NCBI RefSeq assembly: GCF_017315725.1
Contig: NZ_JAFLRG010000002.1
Coordinates: 496,001 to 560,000, forward strand
DNA from: Trinickia acidisoli
GTDB lineage: Bacteria; Pseudomonadota; Gammaproteobacteria; Burkholderiales; Burkholderiaceae
DNA: 64,000 nt
Reading direction: 5' to 3'
The notes beneath the pieces are model-generated. The model was not told where the DNA came from. It saw nothing but the letters and a program-made list of their open reading frames with translations, and made no database searches. Made by a program: the position numbers and the translations under genes. Shown in pieces: positions 16,057 through 25,039 of this stretch (within the stretch, counting starts at the first letter, position 1; each line of letters starts with the position of its first letter).

Positions 16057-18777
16057 TCAACATTGCCATGGGGCGGCGCTCGACTGCATCGTTTTCCCAT
16101 AGCGTTCGCGTGCGGCACGCACGATGCCGGGATCGATCGCGCCTTCGTCCGTCAGCGCTTTCAACGCGGCAATCGCGATGCTGCCGCGATCGACTTCGAA
16201 GAACGCGCGCAACGCTTGCCTCGTATCGCTGCGACCGAAGCCGTCGGTGCCGAGCGTCACATAGCGGCGCGGCACGTATGCGCGGATCAATTCCGGCACC
16301 GCGCGCACGTAATCGGTTGCCGCGACGATGGGCCCACGCGACGCGCCGAGCGCAGTCATGACATACGGCGTCGCGCCGTCTTCGCCGAGCCGCGATTGCC
16401 GCTCGGCCGCCATGCCGTCGCGCTGCAGTTCGGTAAAGCTCGTCACGCTCCAGACGGCGGCGTCGATGCCCCAGTCTTCCTTCAGCATCTTTTGCGCAGC
16501 GATCGTTTCGCCGAGGATCGCGCCCGCGCCGAGCAATTGCACGCATGCCGCGTCAGGCGAGGCCGGCGTCAGCCGGTACATTCCCTTGAGAATGCCTTCG
16601 CGCAATGCGTGCGGGTCGCCGTCGGGCAAGGACGGCTGTGCGTAGTTCTCGTTCGTGACGGTGACGTAATAGAACACGTCGTGCTGCGCTTCGACCATTT
16701 CGCGCATCCCTGCATCGACGATCGTCGCAACCTCATAAGCGAACGCCGGATCGTATGCGCGGCAGTTCGGAATCGTGGAGGCTGCCAGATGGCTACTGCC
16801 GTCTTGATGCTGCAGACCTTCGCCGCCGAGCGTCGTGCGGCCCGACGTGGCGCCGACGAGGAAGCCGCGCGAGCGCTGATCGGCGGCGGCCCAGATCAGA
16901 TCGCCGATACGCTGGAAACCGAACATCGAGTAGTAGATATAGAACGGCAGCATCGGCAGATCGTGCACGCTGTATGCCGTCGCCGCGGCGATCCACGACG
17001 AGATCGCACCTGCCTCCGAGATCCCTTCCTCGAGGATCTGTCCGCGCGTGTCTTCGCGGTAATAGAGCATCGAGCCGAGATCTTCCGGCTCATAGCGTTG
17101 CCCGAGCGGAGAGTAGATCCCGACTTGCCGGAACATATTGGCCATGCCGAACGTGCGCGCTTCGTCGGCGACGATCGGTACGACGCGCGAGCCGATCTCG
17201 CCGTCCTTCAGCAACGCCGTGAGCATACGCACGAGCGCCATCGTCGTCGACATTTCGCGGCCGTTCGCATCGAGCGCGAATGCACCCCAAGATTGCACCG
17301 AAGGGACGATCAGCCCCTTCGACGCTGCTTTCCGCCTTCTGGGCAGATAGCCTCCGAGGGCAGCCCGGCGTGCATGCAGATATTGCATTTCCGGGCTGTC
17401 TTGCGCGGGTTTGTAGAACGTCAGATGCTCGACTTCGTCGTCCGACAGCGGCAGGCGGAAGCGGTCGCGGAACGCTTTCAAGTCGTCGACTTCGAGCTTT
17501 TTCTGTTGATGCGTCGTCATCCGGCCTTGGCCCGCGGCACCCATGCCGAAGCCCTTCATCGTTTTGGCGAGGATCACGGTGGGCTGACCTTCGTGTGCGA
17601 GCGCGCGTGCATAGGCGGCGTGCAGCTTGCGCGCGTCGTGGCCGCCACGGCGCAGCCGGTCGATCTCGGTGTCGGTGAGCTGCTCGGCCAGCGTGGCCAG
17701 CGCGGGATTCTGACTGAAGAAACGTGCGCGGTTGTAGGCGCCGTCGTTGGCCGAGAACGTCTGGAATTGACCGTCGACGGTGCCCGCGAATGCGCGTGCG
17801 AGCGCGCCCGCGTGATCGCGAGCGAACAGTGGATCCCAATCCGAGCCCCACAGCACTTTGATGACGTTCCATCCGGCGCCTGCGAATTGCGCTTCGAGTT
17901 CGTCGATCACGCGGCCGTTGCCGCGCACGGGGCCGTCGAGCCGCTGCAGATTGCAGTTGATCACGAACACGAGATTGTCGAGCCGCTCGCGTGCGGCGAG
18001 CGACAACGCGCCGAGCGATTCGGGCTCGTCCATTTCGCCGTCGCCGAAAAAGCCCCATACGGTGCGCCCTTCGGTGTGCGCGAGCCCGCGGTGCTGCAAG
18101 TAGCGCATGAAGCGCGCTTGGTAGATCGCGTTGATCGGGCCGATGCCCATCGAGCCGGTCGGAAATTGCCAGAAGTCGGGCATCAGCCACGGGTGCGGGT
18201 ACGAGCACAGTCCTGAGCCGGCGATTTCGCGGCGGTAGTGCCGCAAGTGGTCTTCGGTCAAAAAACCTTCGAGATACGCGCGCGCATAGACACCCGGTGA
18301 CGAATGCGGTTGGAAGTAGACGAGATCGCCGCCGGAGCCTTCGCCGCCTTCGGACGAGCTCGCGCGAAAGAAGTGGTTGAAGCCGACTTCGAACAAGTCG
18401 GACGCCGACGCGTAGCTCGCGATATGACCGCCCAACTCGCCATAGGCACGGTTTGCGCGGACGACCATCGCCAAAGCATTCCAGCGCAGCGCGGCCGACA
18501 GTCGTTCCTCGACGTCGAGAGCGCCGGGGTAGCGCGGCTGTTCGTCGAGCGGGATCGTATTGAAGTAAGGCGTGGCGCGTGTTCGCGCCGATGCGAGGCC
18601 GCCCGCCTGCGCATGATCGGCTAGACGGTCGAGCAAGTATTGCGCGCGCGCCTTGCCGACGTGTGCAACGACGCCGTCGAGCGCGTCGAGCCATTCGGCT
18701 GTTTCTTCCGGGTCGGCGTCCGCCGACGCATCGTGGGCGCGCTTCGTCTCTTCGATACCGCTCGATAAATTCGTCAT
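16057..18777 (-). CDS. Pyruvate dehydrogenase-type E1 (homodimeric AceE/MdeB-like)
   Basis: A 906-residue thiamine-diphosphate 2-oxoacid dehydrogenase of the homodimeric AceE class (usual length about 890). The ThDP motif is FFGDGEMDEPE followed about 25 residues on by FVINCNLQRLDGP. ATG 18777 has a GGGAG site; longer frames upstream lack one. No E2 or E3 gene is near, so this is not the main pdh operon. A stand-alone AceE copy divergent from an Lrp regulator recalls MdeB/MdeR of pseudomonads, where the enzyme oxidises 2-oxobutyrate from methionine or threonine breakdown with borrowed E2/E3. Either pyruvate or 2-oxobutyrate could be the substrate. Confidence 0.88.
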   Translation of the reverse strand: MTNLSSGIEETKRAHDASADADPEETAEWLDALDGVVAHVGKARAQYLLDRLADHAQAGGLASARTRATPYFNTIPLDEQPRYPGALDVEERLSAALRWNALAMVVRANRAYGELGGHIASYASASDLFEVGFNHFFRASSSEGGEGSGGDLVYFQPHSSPGVYARAYLEGFLTEDHLRHYRREIAGSGLCSYPHPWLMPDFWQFPTGSMGIGPINAIYQARFMRYLQHRGLAHTEGRTVWGFFGDGEMDEPESLGALSLAARERLDNLVFVINCNLQRLDGPVRGNGRVIDELEAQFAGAGWNVIKVLWGSDWDPLFARDHAGALARAFAGTVDGQFQTFSANDGAYNRARFFSQNPALATLAEQLTDTEIDRLRRGGHDARKLHAAYARALAHEGQPTVILAKTMKGFGMGAAGQGRMTTHQQKKLEVDDLKAFRDRFRLPLSDDEVEHLTFYKPAQDSPEMQYLHARRAALGGYLPRRRKAASKGLIVPSVQSWGAFALDANGREMSTTMALVRMLTALLKDGEIGSRVVPIVADEARTFGMANMFRQVGIYSPLGQRYEPEDLGSMLYYREDTRGQILEEGISEAGAISSWIAAATAYSVHDLPMLPFYIYYSMFGFQRIGDLIWAAADQRSRGFLVGATSGRTTLGGEGLQHQDGSSHLAASTIPNCRAYDPAFAYEVATIVDAGMREMVEAQHDVFYYVTVTNENYAQPSLPDGDPHALREGILKGMYRLTPASPDAACVQLLGAGAILGETIAAQKMLKEDWGIDAAVWSVTSFTELQRDGMAAERQSRLGEDGATPYVMTALGASRGPIVAATDYVRAVPELIRAYVPRRYVTLGTDGFGRSDTRQALRAFFEVDRGSIAIAALKALTDEGAIDPGIVRAARERYGKTMQSSAAPWQC

Positions 18778-18839
18778 GCCGATCTCCCGCGCCCCGTCTC
18801 TGGAGCGTGCATCAATGGGAGTCATGCTACCCAGTAATT

Positions 18840-18852
18840 CGCAAAATTTGCG
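18840..18852. promoter_or_regulatory. Inverted repeat in aceE/lrp divergent promoter
   Basis: CGCAAA-A-TTTGCG is a perfect 6+1+6 inverted repeat, 63 bases from the E1 start and 77 from the Lrp-type start. Its size and place fit an Lrp-family operator serving both genes. The rest of the intergenic space (about 18853-18928) is AT-rich and can hold both promoters. Confidence 0.45.
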
Positions 18853-18928
18853 TCTCATTTCGCTGGGATTTATTCGTTATATAGTGTAAATATTCTGGGT
18901 ATCGTCAAATTGAAGGAATATCGGGACC

Positions 18929-19456
18929 ATGAGTGCAAACCTCAGGCGGCTCGACCGCATCGACATCGGCATCCTGAACCAGCTTCAGCACGACGCTGGG
19001 ATCACGAACGCGGAATTGGCGCGCGCCGTCAACCTTTCGTCGACGCCTTGCTTCAATCGCGTGCGGGCGCTGGAAAAACTGGGTCTGTTCAAGCAGCGGG
19101 TGACGTTGCTCGACCCCGAGCCGCTTGGGCTCAGCATCAACGTCTTCATCCAGGTGAGTCTCGAGAAGCAAGTCGAGGACGCGCTGCAGCGCTTCGAGAA
19201 AGCGATCTCGGAGCAGCCCGAGGTCATGGAGTGCTATCTGATGTCGGGCGATGCGGATTATTTGCTGCGCGTCGTCATGCCCGACATGCGCGCGCTCGAG
19301 CGTTTCATCATCGAGCGGCTCACGACGATTCCCGGTGTCTCGAACATCCGTTCGAGTTTTGCGCTCAAGCAGGTGCGCTACAAGACGGCGCTGCCGCTTC
19401 CGGCCGCGGGGCTCACGCTCGTCGATCCGGAAAAGAGCCGGGCCGAGTGGGAGTAG
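18929..19456 (+). CDS. Lrp/AsnC-family regulator (MdeR-like)
   Basis: A 175-residue Lrp-type protein: helix-turn-helix at about 10-55 (DIGILNQLQHDAGITNAELA, then NLSSTPCFNRVRALEKLGL), then a RAM ligand-binding domain with 'VMECYLMSGDADYLLRVVMP'. It is divergent to the stand-alone AceE-type gene and very probably activates it in response to an amino acid, perhaps methionine, by analogy with the mdeR/mdeB pair. The length is slightly above the typical 150-165 because of a short C-terminal tail. Confidence 0.88.
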   Translation: MSANLRRLDRIDIGILNQLQHDAGITNAELARAVNLSSTPCFNRVRALEKLGLFKQRVTLLDPEPLGLSINVFIQVSLEKQVEDALQRFEKAISEQPEVMECYLMSGDADYLLRVVMPDMRALERFIIERLTTIPGVSNIRSSFALKQVRYKTALPLPAAGLTLVDPEKSRAEWE

Positions 19457-19504
19457 CGCTACTCGATATCGTCGAGGCGATCCGACCCGACCCGACCCGT
19501 CGCC

Positions 19505-20593
19505 TCAATGCGTGATCGACAGAAACAAATACGCGGCGAATAGCGATAGATGTACCGCGCCTTGCAGTACCGTCGTGCGTCCCGTGCTGAGCGTTAGCGT
19601 GCTGATGAGCAGCGTGAGGGCCAGCAATACCGTTTCCATGCCGCCGATGCCCAAGTCGAGCGGGCGGCCCGTCCAGATGAACACGGCGGCGACGGTGGGA
19701 ATGGTGAGCCCGATGCTCGCGAGCGCGGAGCCGAGCGCGAGGTTCATGCTCGTCTGCAGACGGTTCGCGCGTGCGGCGCCGACGGCGGCGAGTCCTTCGG
19801 GCAGCAGCACGAGCGCCGCGATCACGATGCCGACCGTGGCGGGCGGCGCGCCGATGCTGAGCACGCCACGCTCGACCGCGGGCGAAAGCAGCTTGGCGAG
19901 CAGCACGACGGCCACGAGGCTCACGAACAAAAATGCAAGGCTCGTGAGCGCGACTCGTCCGCTGGGTTGAGCCTGCGCATGCGAGGCGTCGTCGGTGCCG
20001 CCCGTCGAGAGGAAGTGTTCGCGGTGCCGCACGGTCTGCACGAAGACGAACACGCCATACAACACGAGCGACGACACGCCCGCGAAGGCCAGTTGCGACG
20101 TCGACAACTGCGGCCCCGGCATGGCGCTGAGGTAATTGGGCATCACGAGCGACAGCACCGACAGCGATGCGAGCACCGCGAGCGCCTTGCTGGCGCCGCG
20201 CCCCTGAAAGTCCTGCTCGCCGTGTTTCCAGCCGCCGACGAGCAGGCATATTCCCACGATCCCGTTGCAGACGATCATGATCGCGGCGAATACGGTGTCG
20301 CGCGCGAGGCCGGATTTCTCGGGGCCTGCGGACAACATCACGGATACGATCAACGCGACCTCGATCACGGTGACGGCAACGGCGAGCACGAGCGTGCCGA
20401 ACGGTTCGCCGACACGATGCGCGACGACTTCGGCGTGATGAACCGCGGCGAACACGCTGCCGGCGAGCGCGGCAGCGATGAGCGCGATGGCGATGCCGGC
20501 CACGGGAATGACGAGCGATACCGCGAGGATCAGCCAGGCGGCGAGCGGAGCCCAAAGCGTCCAGCGCGGGAGTGCCGGCGATGAGGTCGACAT
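19505..20593 (-). CDS. Calcium/proton (cation) antiporter, ChaA/CaCA type
   Basis: A 362-residue inner-membrane protein with about eleven hydrophobic helices. It carries the two alpha-repeat signatures of the Ca2+/cation antiporter superfamily: 'EPFGTLVLAVAVTVIEVALI' in the first half and 'LLPEGLAAVGAARANRLQTS' in the second, each with the conserved glutamate. The size matches ChaA of E. coli. ATG 20593 follows AAGGACC; upstream in-frame sequence is polar and lacks a ribosome site. It probably exports Ca2+, Na+ or K+ for protons at alkaline pH. It converges with the Lrp gene with 48 bases between them. Confidence 0.85.
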   Translation of the reverse strand: MSTSSPALPRWTLWAPLAAWLILAVSLVIPVAGIAIALIAAALAGSVFAAVHHAEVVAHRVGEPFGTLVLAVAVTVIEVALIVSVMLSAGPEKSGLARDTVFAAIMIVCNGIVGICLLVGGWKHGEQDFQGRGASKALAVLASLSVLSLVMPNYLSAMPGPQLSTSQLAFAGVSSLVLYGVFVFVQTVRHREHFLSTGGTDDASHAQAQPSGRVALTSLAFLFVSLVAVVLLAKLLSPAVERGVLSIGAPPATVGIVIAALVLLPEGLAAVGAARANRLQTSMNLALGSALASIGLTIPTVAAVFIWTGRPLDLGIGGMETVLLALTLLISTLTLSTGRTTVLQGAVHLSLFAAYLFLSITH

Positions 20594-20698
20594 GAAGAGG
20601 TCCTTGATCGTTGCTGACGCAAGCGGGATATTATCAGGCGCTCCATGACGGACATGCTGTTCGTCATCGTCGCATCGCCATGACCGCCGGACTCGACT

Positions 20699-21634
20699 AT
20701 GAACCTTCACCGTCTCGATCTCGTCTCGCTTTCGCTGTTTGCGCTCGTGGCTCGCACGGGAAGCATCAGCAAAGGCGCGCATCTCGCTCATCTCGCGGTA
20801 GGCGCCGCGAGCAAGCGCATCGCGGATCTGGAAACGGCGGTGGGGACGGCATTGTTCGAGCGGCACTCGCGCGGCATTACGTTGACCGCCGCGGGCCAGG
20901 CGTTGCAGGAGCACGCTCAGCGTATTTTGAACGACGTCGATCTGATGACGGCCGATCTTTCAGACTACGCGGCCGGCGTCGTGGGCGTCGTTCGACTGTG
21001 GGCGAATACCTCGGCCGTCACGCAATTTCTGCCGGCCGACATCGCGTCGTTCGCCGCCGTGAACCCCGAGATTCGCATCGAACTCGAGGAGCAGGACAGC
21101 GAACAAGTGGCGCTGGCCGTGGTCGACGGGCAGGCAGATTTCGGGATCATGGCGGACCAGATGCCGACGCTGGGGCTGCAAACCACACCGTATCGGCGCG
21201 ATCAACTCGTGCTGGTCACGCCCGCGGCGCACCCGCTGGCGCGACGCAAGTCCGTGGCGTTCGACGAAGCGCTGCAGTTCGATTTCGTGAGCCTCGCGCG
21301 CAACACATCGCTCGCGAGGCGGTTGCAGTCGGCGACGAGCTTTGCGGGCGGGCGGCTGAAGCTGCGCATCCAGGTTCGCAGCTTCGATGCCATGTGTCTG
21401 ATGGTTGCCGCCGGGCTCGGCATCGCCGTGCTGCCGGATGCGGCCGTGCGTCCGCATCTGCGGTCGATGGGCTTGCGCAAGATCGCGTTATCCGAAGCGT
21501 GGGCGTGCCGCGAATTGCTGATCTGCGCGCGTGATCTGCATGCGCTGCCCAAGCCCGCGCGGTTGCTCGTCAATCATCTGATCGGCCCTGCATCGGGCGC
21601 GGCGGGCGCTAGGGGGGGTATGGGCGTCGGCTGA
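20699..21634 (+). CDS. LysR-family transcriptional regulator
   Basis: A 311-residue LysR protein: helix-turn-helix about 1-65 ('LFALVARTGSISKGAHLAHL', then GAASKRIADLETAVG), linker, and an effector domain with 'FGIMADQMPTLGLQTTPYRR' and VAAGLGIAVLPDAAV. It reads in the same direction as the CoA-transferase gene 110 bases on, so it may control that pair although it is not divergent. It is also close to and divergent from the antiporter gene (106 bases). Confidence 0.88.
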   Translation: MNLHRLDLVSLSLFALVARTGSISKGAHLAHLAVGAASKRIADLETAVGTALFERHSRGITLTAAGQALQEHAQRILNDVDLMTADLSDYAAGVVGVVRLWANTSAVTQFLPADIASFAAVNPEIRIELEEQDSEQVALAVVDGQADFGIMADQMPTLGLQTTPYRRDQLVLVTPAAHPLARRKSVAFDEALQFDFVSLARNTSLARRLQSATSFAGGRLKLRIQVRSFDAMCLMVAAGLGIAVLPDAAVRPHLRSMGLRKIALSEAWACRELLICARDLHALPKPARLLVNHLIGPASGAAGARGGMGVG

Positions 21635-21645
21635 GTTCGCCGAGC

Positions 21646-21666
21646 GCTTTCGCGAATTGCGAAAGC
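21646..21666. promoter_or_regulatory. 8-bp inverted repeat between LysR and CoA-transferase genes
   Basis: GCTTTCGC (21646-21653) and GCGAAAGC (21659-21666) flank GAATT. There is no T run after it, so a terminator is unlikely. It lies about 80-100 bases before the CoA-transferase start, where a regulator site would be expected. A transcript hairpin is the other reading. Confidence 0.35.
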
Positions 21667-21743
21667 AGGCTTGCCGACTCTGGGATTCCATTGGGGCGCT
21701 CGCGCGCGGAGAATCGTCTCCATCAAATACAGGAGACTTCGCC

Positions 21744-22961
21744 ATGAGTGGTCAATCCGCTTTCCCGAGCACGCCCGCGGCGCTCAAAGGCGTTCGCGTG
21801 ATCGAAATGGGTCAGTTGATTGCCGGCCCGTTCGCCGGCAAGACGCTTGGCGAATTCGGCGCCGACGTCGTCAAGATCGAGCCGCCCGGCGCCGGCGATC
21901 CGCTGCGCAACTGGCGTTTGATGAAAGACGGCACGTCGGTCTGGTGGCAGGTGCAGTCGCGCAACAAGCGCTCCGTCGCGCTCGATTTGCGCAGCCCGGA
22001 AGGGCAGGACATCGCCCGCAAATTGATCGCCGAAGCCGACGTCCTCATCGAAAACTTCCGTCCGGGTACGCTCGAAAGCTGGGGCATGGGCTACGAGCAA
22101 TTGTCCGCGCTCAATCCCGGGCTCATCATGTTGCGCATCTCCGGCTATGGCCAGAGCGGCCCCTATCGCGACCTTCCGGGCTTCGGTTCGATCGGCGAGG
22201 CAATGGGCGGCTTGCGGCACCTGACCGGCGAGCCGGGACGTGTGCCCGTGCGCTGCGGTATTTCGATCGGCGATACGCTGGCCGCGCTGCACGGTGTCAT
22301 CGGCGTGCTCACCGCGCTGTATCACCGCACGGCGAATGGCGGCAATGGGCAGATGATCGATGTCGCATTGCACGAAGCGGTCTTCAACGTCATGGAGAGT
22401 TTGATCCCCGAATACAGTGCGTTCGGTGTGGCGCGCGAGGCGGCGGGCAGTGCGTTGCCCGGCATTGCACCGTCCAATGCCTATCGCTGCAACGACGGCT
22501 ATGTCCTGATTGCCGGCAATGGCGACAGCATCTTCAAGCGGCTGATGCTCGCGATCGGCCGGCGCGATCTGGCTGACGATCCGGCACTCGCCAATAACGC
22601 GGGCCGCGTTGCGCGCGTGACGGAAATCGATGCGGCGATCGAGGCGTGGAGTGCGCCCCGATCGGTCGAAGACGTGCTCATCGTCCTGACCGAAGCGCGT
22701 GTGCCGGCGGGCAAGATCTATACGGCACGCGACATCGCCGAAGACCCGCATTACCGCGCGCGCGACATGATCCTGCGACAGTCCACGCGCGACGGCTACG
22801 AAGTGGACGTGCCCGGCATCGTTCCGAAGTTGATGAGCACGCCCGGCACGGTACGTTCGTCCGCGCCGAAGCTGGGCGACGATACCGACGAAGTGCTGCG
22901 CGAAATGGGTCTGCCTGCCGCGCGCATCGCCGAACTGCGTGCCAAAGGAGCCATCGCATGA
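21744..22961 (+). CDS. CaiB/BaiF family CoA-transferase
   Basis: A 405-residue class III CoA-transferase. 'ALKGVRVIEMGQLIAGPFAG' and 'LGEFGADVVKIEPPGAGDPL' begin it; the motif ENFRPGTLESWGMGY and the catalytic Asp region after 'YRDLPGFGSIGEAMGGLRHL' follow, as in the family. ATG 21744 follows an AGGAG. It moves CoA between carboxylic acids without energy cost. Its ATGA overlap with the HMG-CoA-lyase family gene means both act in sequence: activation of a hydroxy-dicarboxylic acid, then C-C cleavage to acetyl-CoA and a keto acid. Confidence 0.9.
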   Translation: MSGQSAFPSTPAALKGVRVIEMGQLIAGPFAGKTLGEFGADVVKIEPPGAGDPLRNWRLMKDGTSVWWQVQSRNKRSVALDLRSPEGQDIARKLIAEADVLIENFRPGTLESWGMGYEQLSALNPGLIMLRISGYGQSGPYRDLPGFGSIGEAMGGLRHLTGEPGRVPVRCGISIGDTLAALHGVIGVLTALYHRTANGGNGQMIDVALHEAVFNVMESLIPEYSAFGVAREAAGSALPGIAPSNAYRCNDGYVLIAGNGDSIFKRLMLAIGRRDLADDPALANNAGRVARVTEIDAAIEAWSAPRSVEDVLIVLTEARVPAGKIYTARDIAEDPHYRARDMILRQSTRDGYEVDVPGIVPKLMSTPGTVRSSAPKLGDDTDEVLREMGLPAARIAELRAKGAIA

Positions 22962-23953
22962 GTATCTGGAACGGAACGCGCCGGCGCATCCATCTGCAAG
23001 AGGTGGGGCCGCGCGACGGCTTGCAGGCCGAATGCGCGTTCGTCGAAACGCACGACAAGATTGCGCTCGTCGATGCCCTGTCGAAGTCCGGCGTCGCAAA
23101 GATCGAGGTGACGGCGTTCGTGTCGCCGCAAGCGATTCCCGCATTGCGCGATGCCGAGATCGTGCTGCGCGAGATCGAGCGCGAGCCAGGCGTCGTCTAC
23201 ACCGCGCTGGTGCCTAACGTGCGTGGCGCGGAACGGGCGATCGATGCGCGCGCCGATGAGTTGAATCTCGTGATGTCGGCGAGCGAGAGCCATAACCTGT
23301 CGAATCTGCGGATGACACGCGACCAATCGTTCGGCTCGCTCAAAACGGTTGCCGGCATTGCGCGCGATGCGGGGCTGCCGGTCAACATCTCGCTGTCGTG
23401 CGCGTTCGGTTGCCCGATGGAAGGCGACGTGGCCGAAGACGCGGTGCTCGAGTGGGCTCGGCGTTTCATCGAGGAAGCCGGCGCGCGCGGGGTCACGCTA
23501 TGCGATACCACGGGGATGGCGTATCCGCCGCAAGTCGCGAGGCTCACGGCGGCGTTCATCGAGCGCTGGCCGCACACCGAGCTGACGTTGCATTTCCACA
23601 ATACGCGCGGCATGGGCCTCGCCAATGTGCTCGCCGCGATCGATGCCGGCGCGAATCGTTTCGACGCATCGCTCGGCGGGATCGGCGGCTGCCCCTACGC
23701 CCCGGGAGCTAGCGGCAACGTGTGCAGCGAGGAGATCGTGCATGCGCTCGAATGGATGGGATACGACACCGGCGTCGATCTCTACACGCTCATCGAGGCG
23801 GCGAAGCGCTTGCCTGCGTTGATCGGCCACGACACGCCGAGCCAGATCGTGAAAGCGGGCAGGCGGCTCGACTTGCATCCGTTGCCGGCCGACTTCGACG
23901 CGATCCGCGAACGTGCCTTGCAACGCGATGTCGCATCGCGCCCACCCAATTGA
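22958..23953 (+). CDS. Hydroxymethylglutaryl-CoA lyase family enzyme
   Basis: A 331-residue TIM-barrel lyase of the HMGL-like group. It starts with 'IHLQEVGPRDGLQAECAFVE', has the metal site residues in ELTLHFHNTRGMG, and contains the HMG-CoA lyase signature GGCPYAPGASGN with the catalytic Cys. The start overlaps the CoA-transferase stop (ATGA), so it is translationally coupled. Known chemistry of the family is 3-hydroxy-3-methylglutaryl-CoA to acetyl-CoA plus acetoacetate, or the related citramalyl-type cleavage. With the CoA-transferase, free HMG, citramalate or a similar acid is the likely growth substrate. Confidence 0.88.
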   Translation: MSIWNGTRRRIHLQEVGPRDGLQAECAFVETHDKIALVDALSKSGVAKIEVTAFVSPQAIPALRDAEIVLREIEREPGVVYTALVPNVRGAERAIDARADELNLVMSASESHNLSNLRMTRDQSFGSLKTVAGIARDAGLPVNISLSCAFGCPMEGDVAEDAVLEWARRFIEEAGARGVTLCDTTGMAYPPQVARLTAAFIERWPHTELTLHFHNTRGMGLANVLAAIDAGANRFDASLGGIGGCPYAPGASGNVCSEEIVHALEWMGYDTGVDLYTLIEAAKRLPALIGHDTPSQIVKAGRRLDLHPLPADFDAIRERALQRDVASRPPN

Positions 23954-23989
23954 TTGAGTGAGCGGGACGCGATCGATGGGTCGCTTACC

Positions 23990-24187
23990 TTACTTCGACG
24001 GCGCGGGATCGCTCCATAGGCGCCCGCCGGTTGCCCAGTTCTCGCGCTTCACGTCGACGAGGATGATCTCGACGGAATTGGGCTCGACATTGAGCGATTC
24101 GCAGGTGGTTTTCGTGATCGCCTCGACGAACTGACGTTTCTGCTCGACGGTGCGGCCTTCGAAGAGTTCGATATGGAAGGTCGGCAT
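23990..24187 (-). CDS. 4-oxalocrotonate tautomerase family protein
   Basis: A 65-residue protein of the 4-OT type. After removal of Met the N-terminal Pro is the catalytic base (MPTFHIELFEGRTVEQKRQF), and 'SVEIILVDVKRENWATGGR' is the second strand with the substrate-facing Arg. The length is usual for the hexameric tautomerases. It is read towards the HMG-CoA-lyase family gene (convergent) and follows the class II aldolase gene on the same strand with a 64-base gap, so it may share its transcript. The substrate is an unknown 2-oxo or enol acid. Confidence 0.88.
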   Translation of the reverse strand: MPTFHIELFEGRTVEQKRQFVEAITKTTCESLNVEPNSVEIILVDVKRENWATGGRLWSDPAPSK

Positions 24188-24251
24188 CAGGTATCTCCGT
24201 GTTTGAAATCAATGGCAAGGTAATGCAACGCAGGCACGTCGCACTAGGCTT

Positions 24252-25028
24252 TCAGTCGCGGTACGAACGGTCGAGACGATCGAGTTTGCGCAGCAGCGCG
24301 GGCCATTCGATCTCGCCTTCGATCGCGCCGCCGTCGCGCAGTTGCTCGGCCGCGCGCGCGGCAACGTCTAGGGCGGGCAGCACGAGCGGCGCCTGGCCGG
24401 CCTGCGCCTGGATCTGAATTTCGCAAGCTTTGATCAGCGTTGCCATCAACACGTAAGCCTCGGCCACCGTCCGTCCGATTGTCAGCGTGCCGTGATTTCG
24501 CAACAGCATGGCGGGCTTGTCCGCTAATGTGTTCACGAGGCGCGCGCCTTCCTGCGGCGAAAACGCCAGCCCCTCATAATCGTGATACGAAATCTGGCCG
24601 TGGAAGCGCAATGCATGTTGCGATGCAGGCAGCAGTCCCTGCGGTTGCGCCGACACGGCAATACCCGGCGTGTTGTGCAGATGCATGACGCAGAATGCGT
24701 CGGCGCGGGCCGCATGAACGGCCGCATGCAAGGCGAATCCCGTTGCGTTGATCGGATGATCGCTGGCGCCGACGATATTGCCCTCGATGTCGATCTTGAC
24801 GAGGTTCGATGCGCTCACTTCGTCGAATGCGAGACCGAACGGATTGATCAGGAAGTGGCCGGGCTCGTTCGGCACGCTCGCCGAAATATGGGTGTAGATG
24901 AGATCGTCCCAGCCGTTCATCGCGACGAGGCGGTATGCGGCGGCCAGGTCCGTGCGCACGCGGCGCTCGGCGTCGGATTGCGGGGCCGATTGGGCTACGC
25001 GGCCGGCGGGTGTATGGGCGAATGACAT
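24252..25028 (-). CDS. Class II aldolase/adducin family protein
   Basis: A 258-residue protein of the class II aldolase/adducin fold. The region 'NGWDDLIYTHISASVPNEPG' and 'FLINPFGLAFDEVSASNLVK' are typical. The zinc-binding histidines are visible in VMHLHNTPG and in LLRNHGTLTIG. The start at ATG 25028 is preceded by a GGGAA-type site; the same frame runs further upstream through unrelated sequence. Members cleave sugar phosphates or decarboxylate; several of this subgroup have no known substrate. It lies just after the urea transporter gene (12-base gap), so they may be co-transcribed. Confidence 0.85.
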   Translation of the reverse strand: MSFAHTPAGRVAQSAPQSDAERRVRTDLAAAYRLVAMNGWDDLIYTHISASVPNEPGHFLINPFGLAFDEVSASNLVKIDIEGNIVGASDHPINATGFALHAAVHAARADAFCVMHLHNTPGIAVSAQPQGLLPASQHALRFHGQISYHDYEGLAFSPQEGARLVNTLADKPAMLLRNHGTLTIGRTVAEAYVLMATLIKACEIQIQAQAGQAPLVLPALDVAARAAEQLRDGGAIEGEIEWPALLRKLDRLDRSYRD

Positions 25029-25039
25029 GTCGTTTCCCT

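Noticed and set aside
15760..18216. Very long open frame (over 800 codons) antisense to the AceE-type gene
   Set aside because: Its translation is a run of Arg, Asp and Gly with no family pattern; such frames arise opposite GC-rich genes. The opposite strand has full AceE motifs.
19474..19506. CCGAC tandem repeats enclosed by GAGGCGA/TCGCCTC between converging genes
   Set aside because: The 7-bp stem could be a weak bidirectional terminator, but the 19-base loop and lack of T runs make it too uncertain to annotate.
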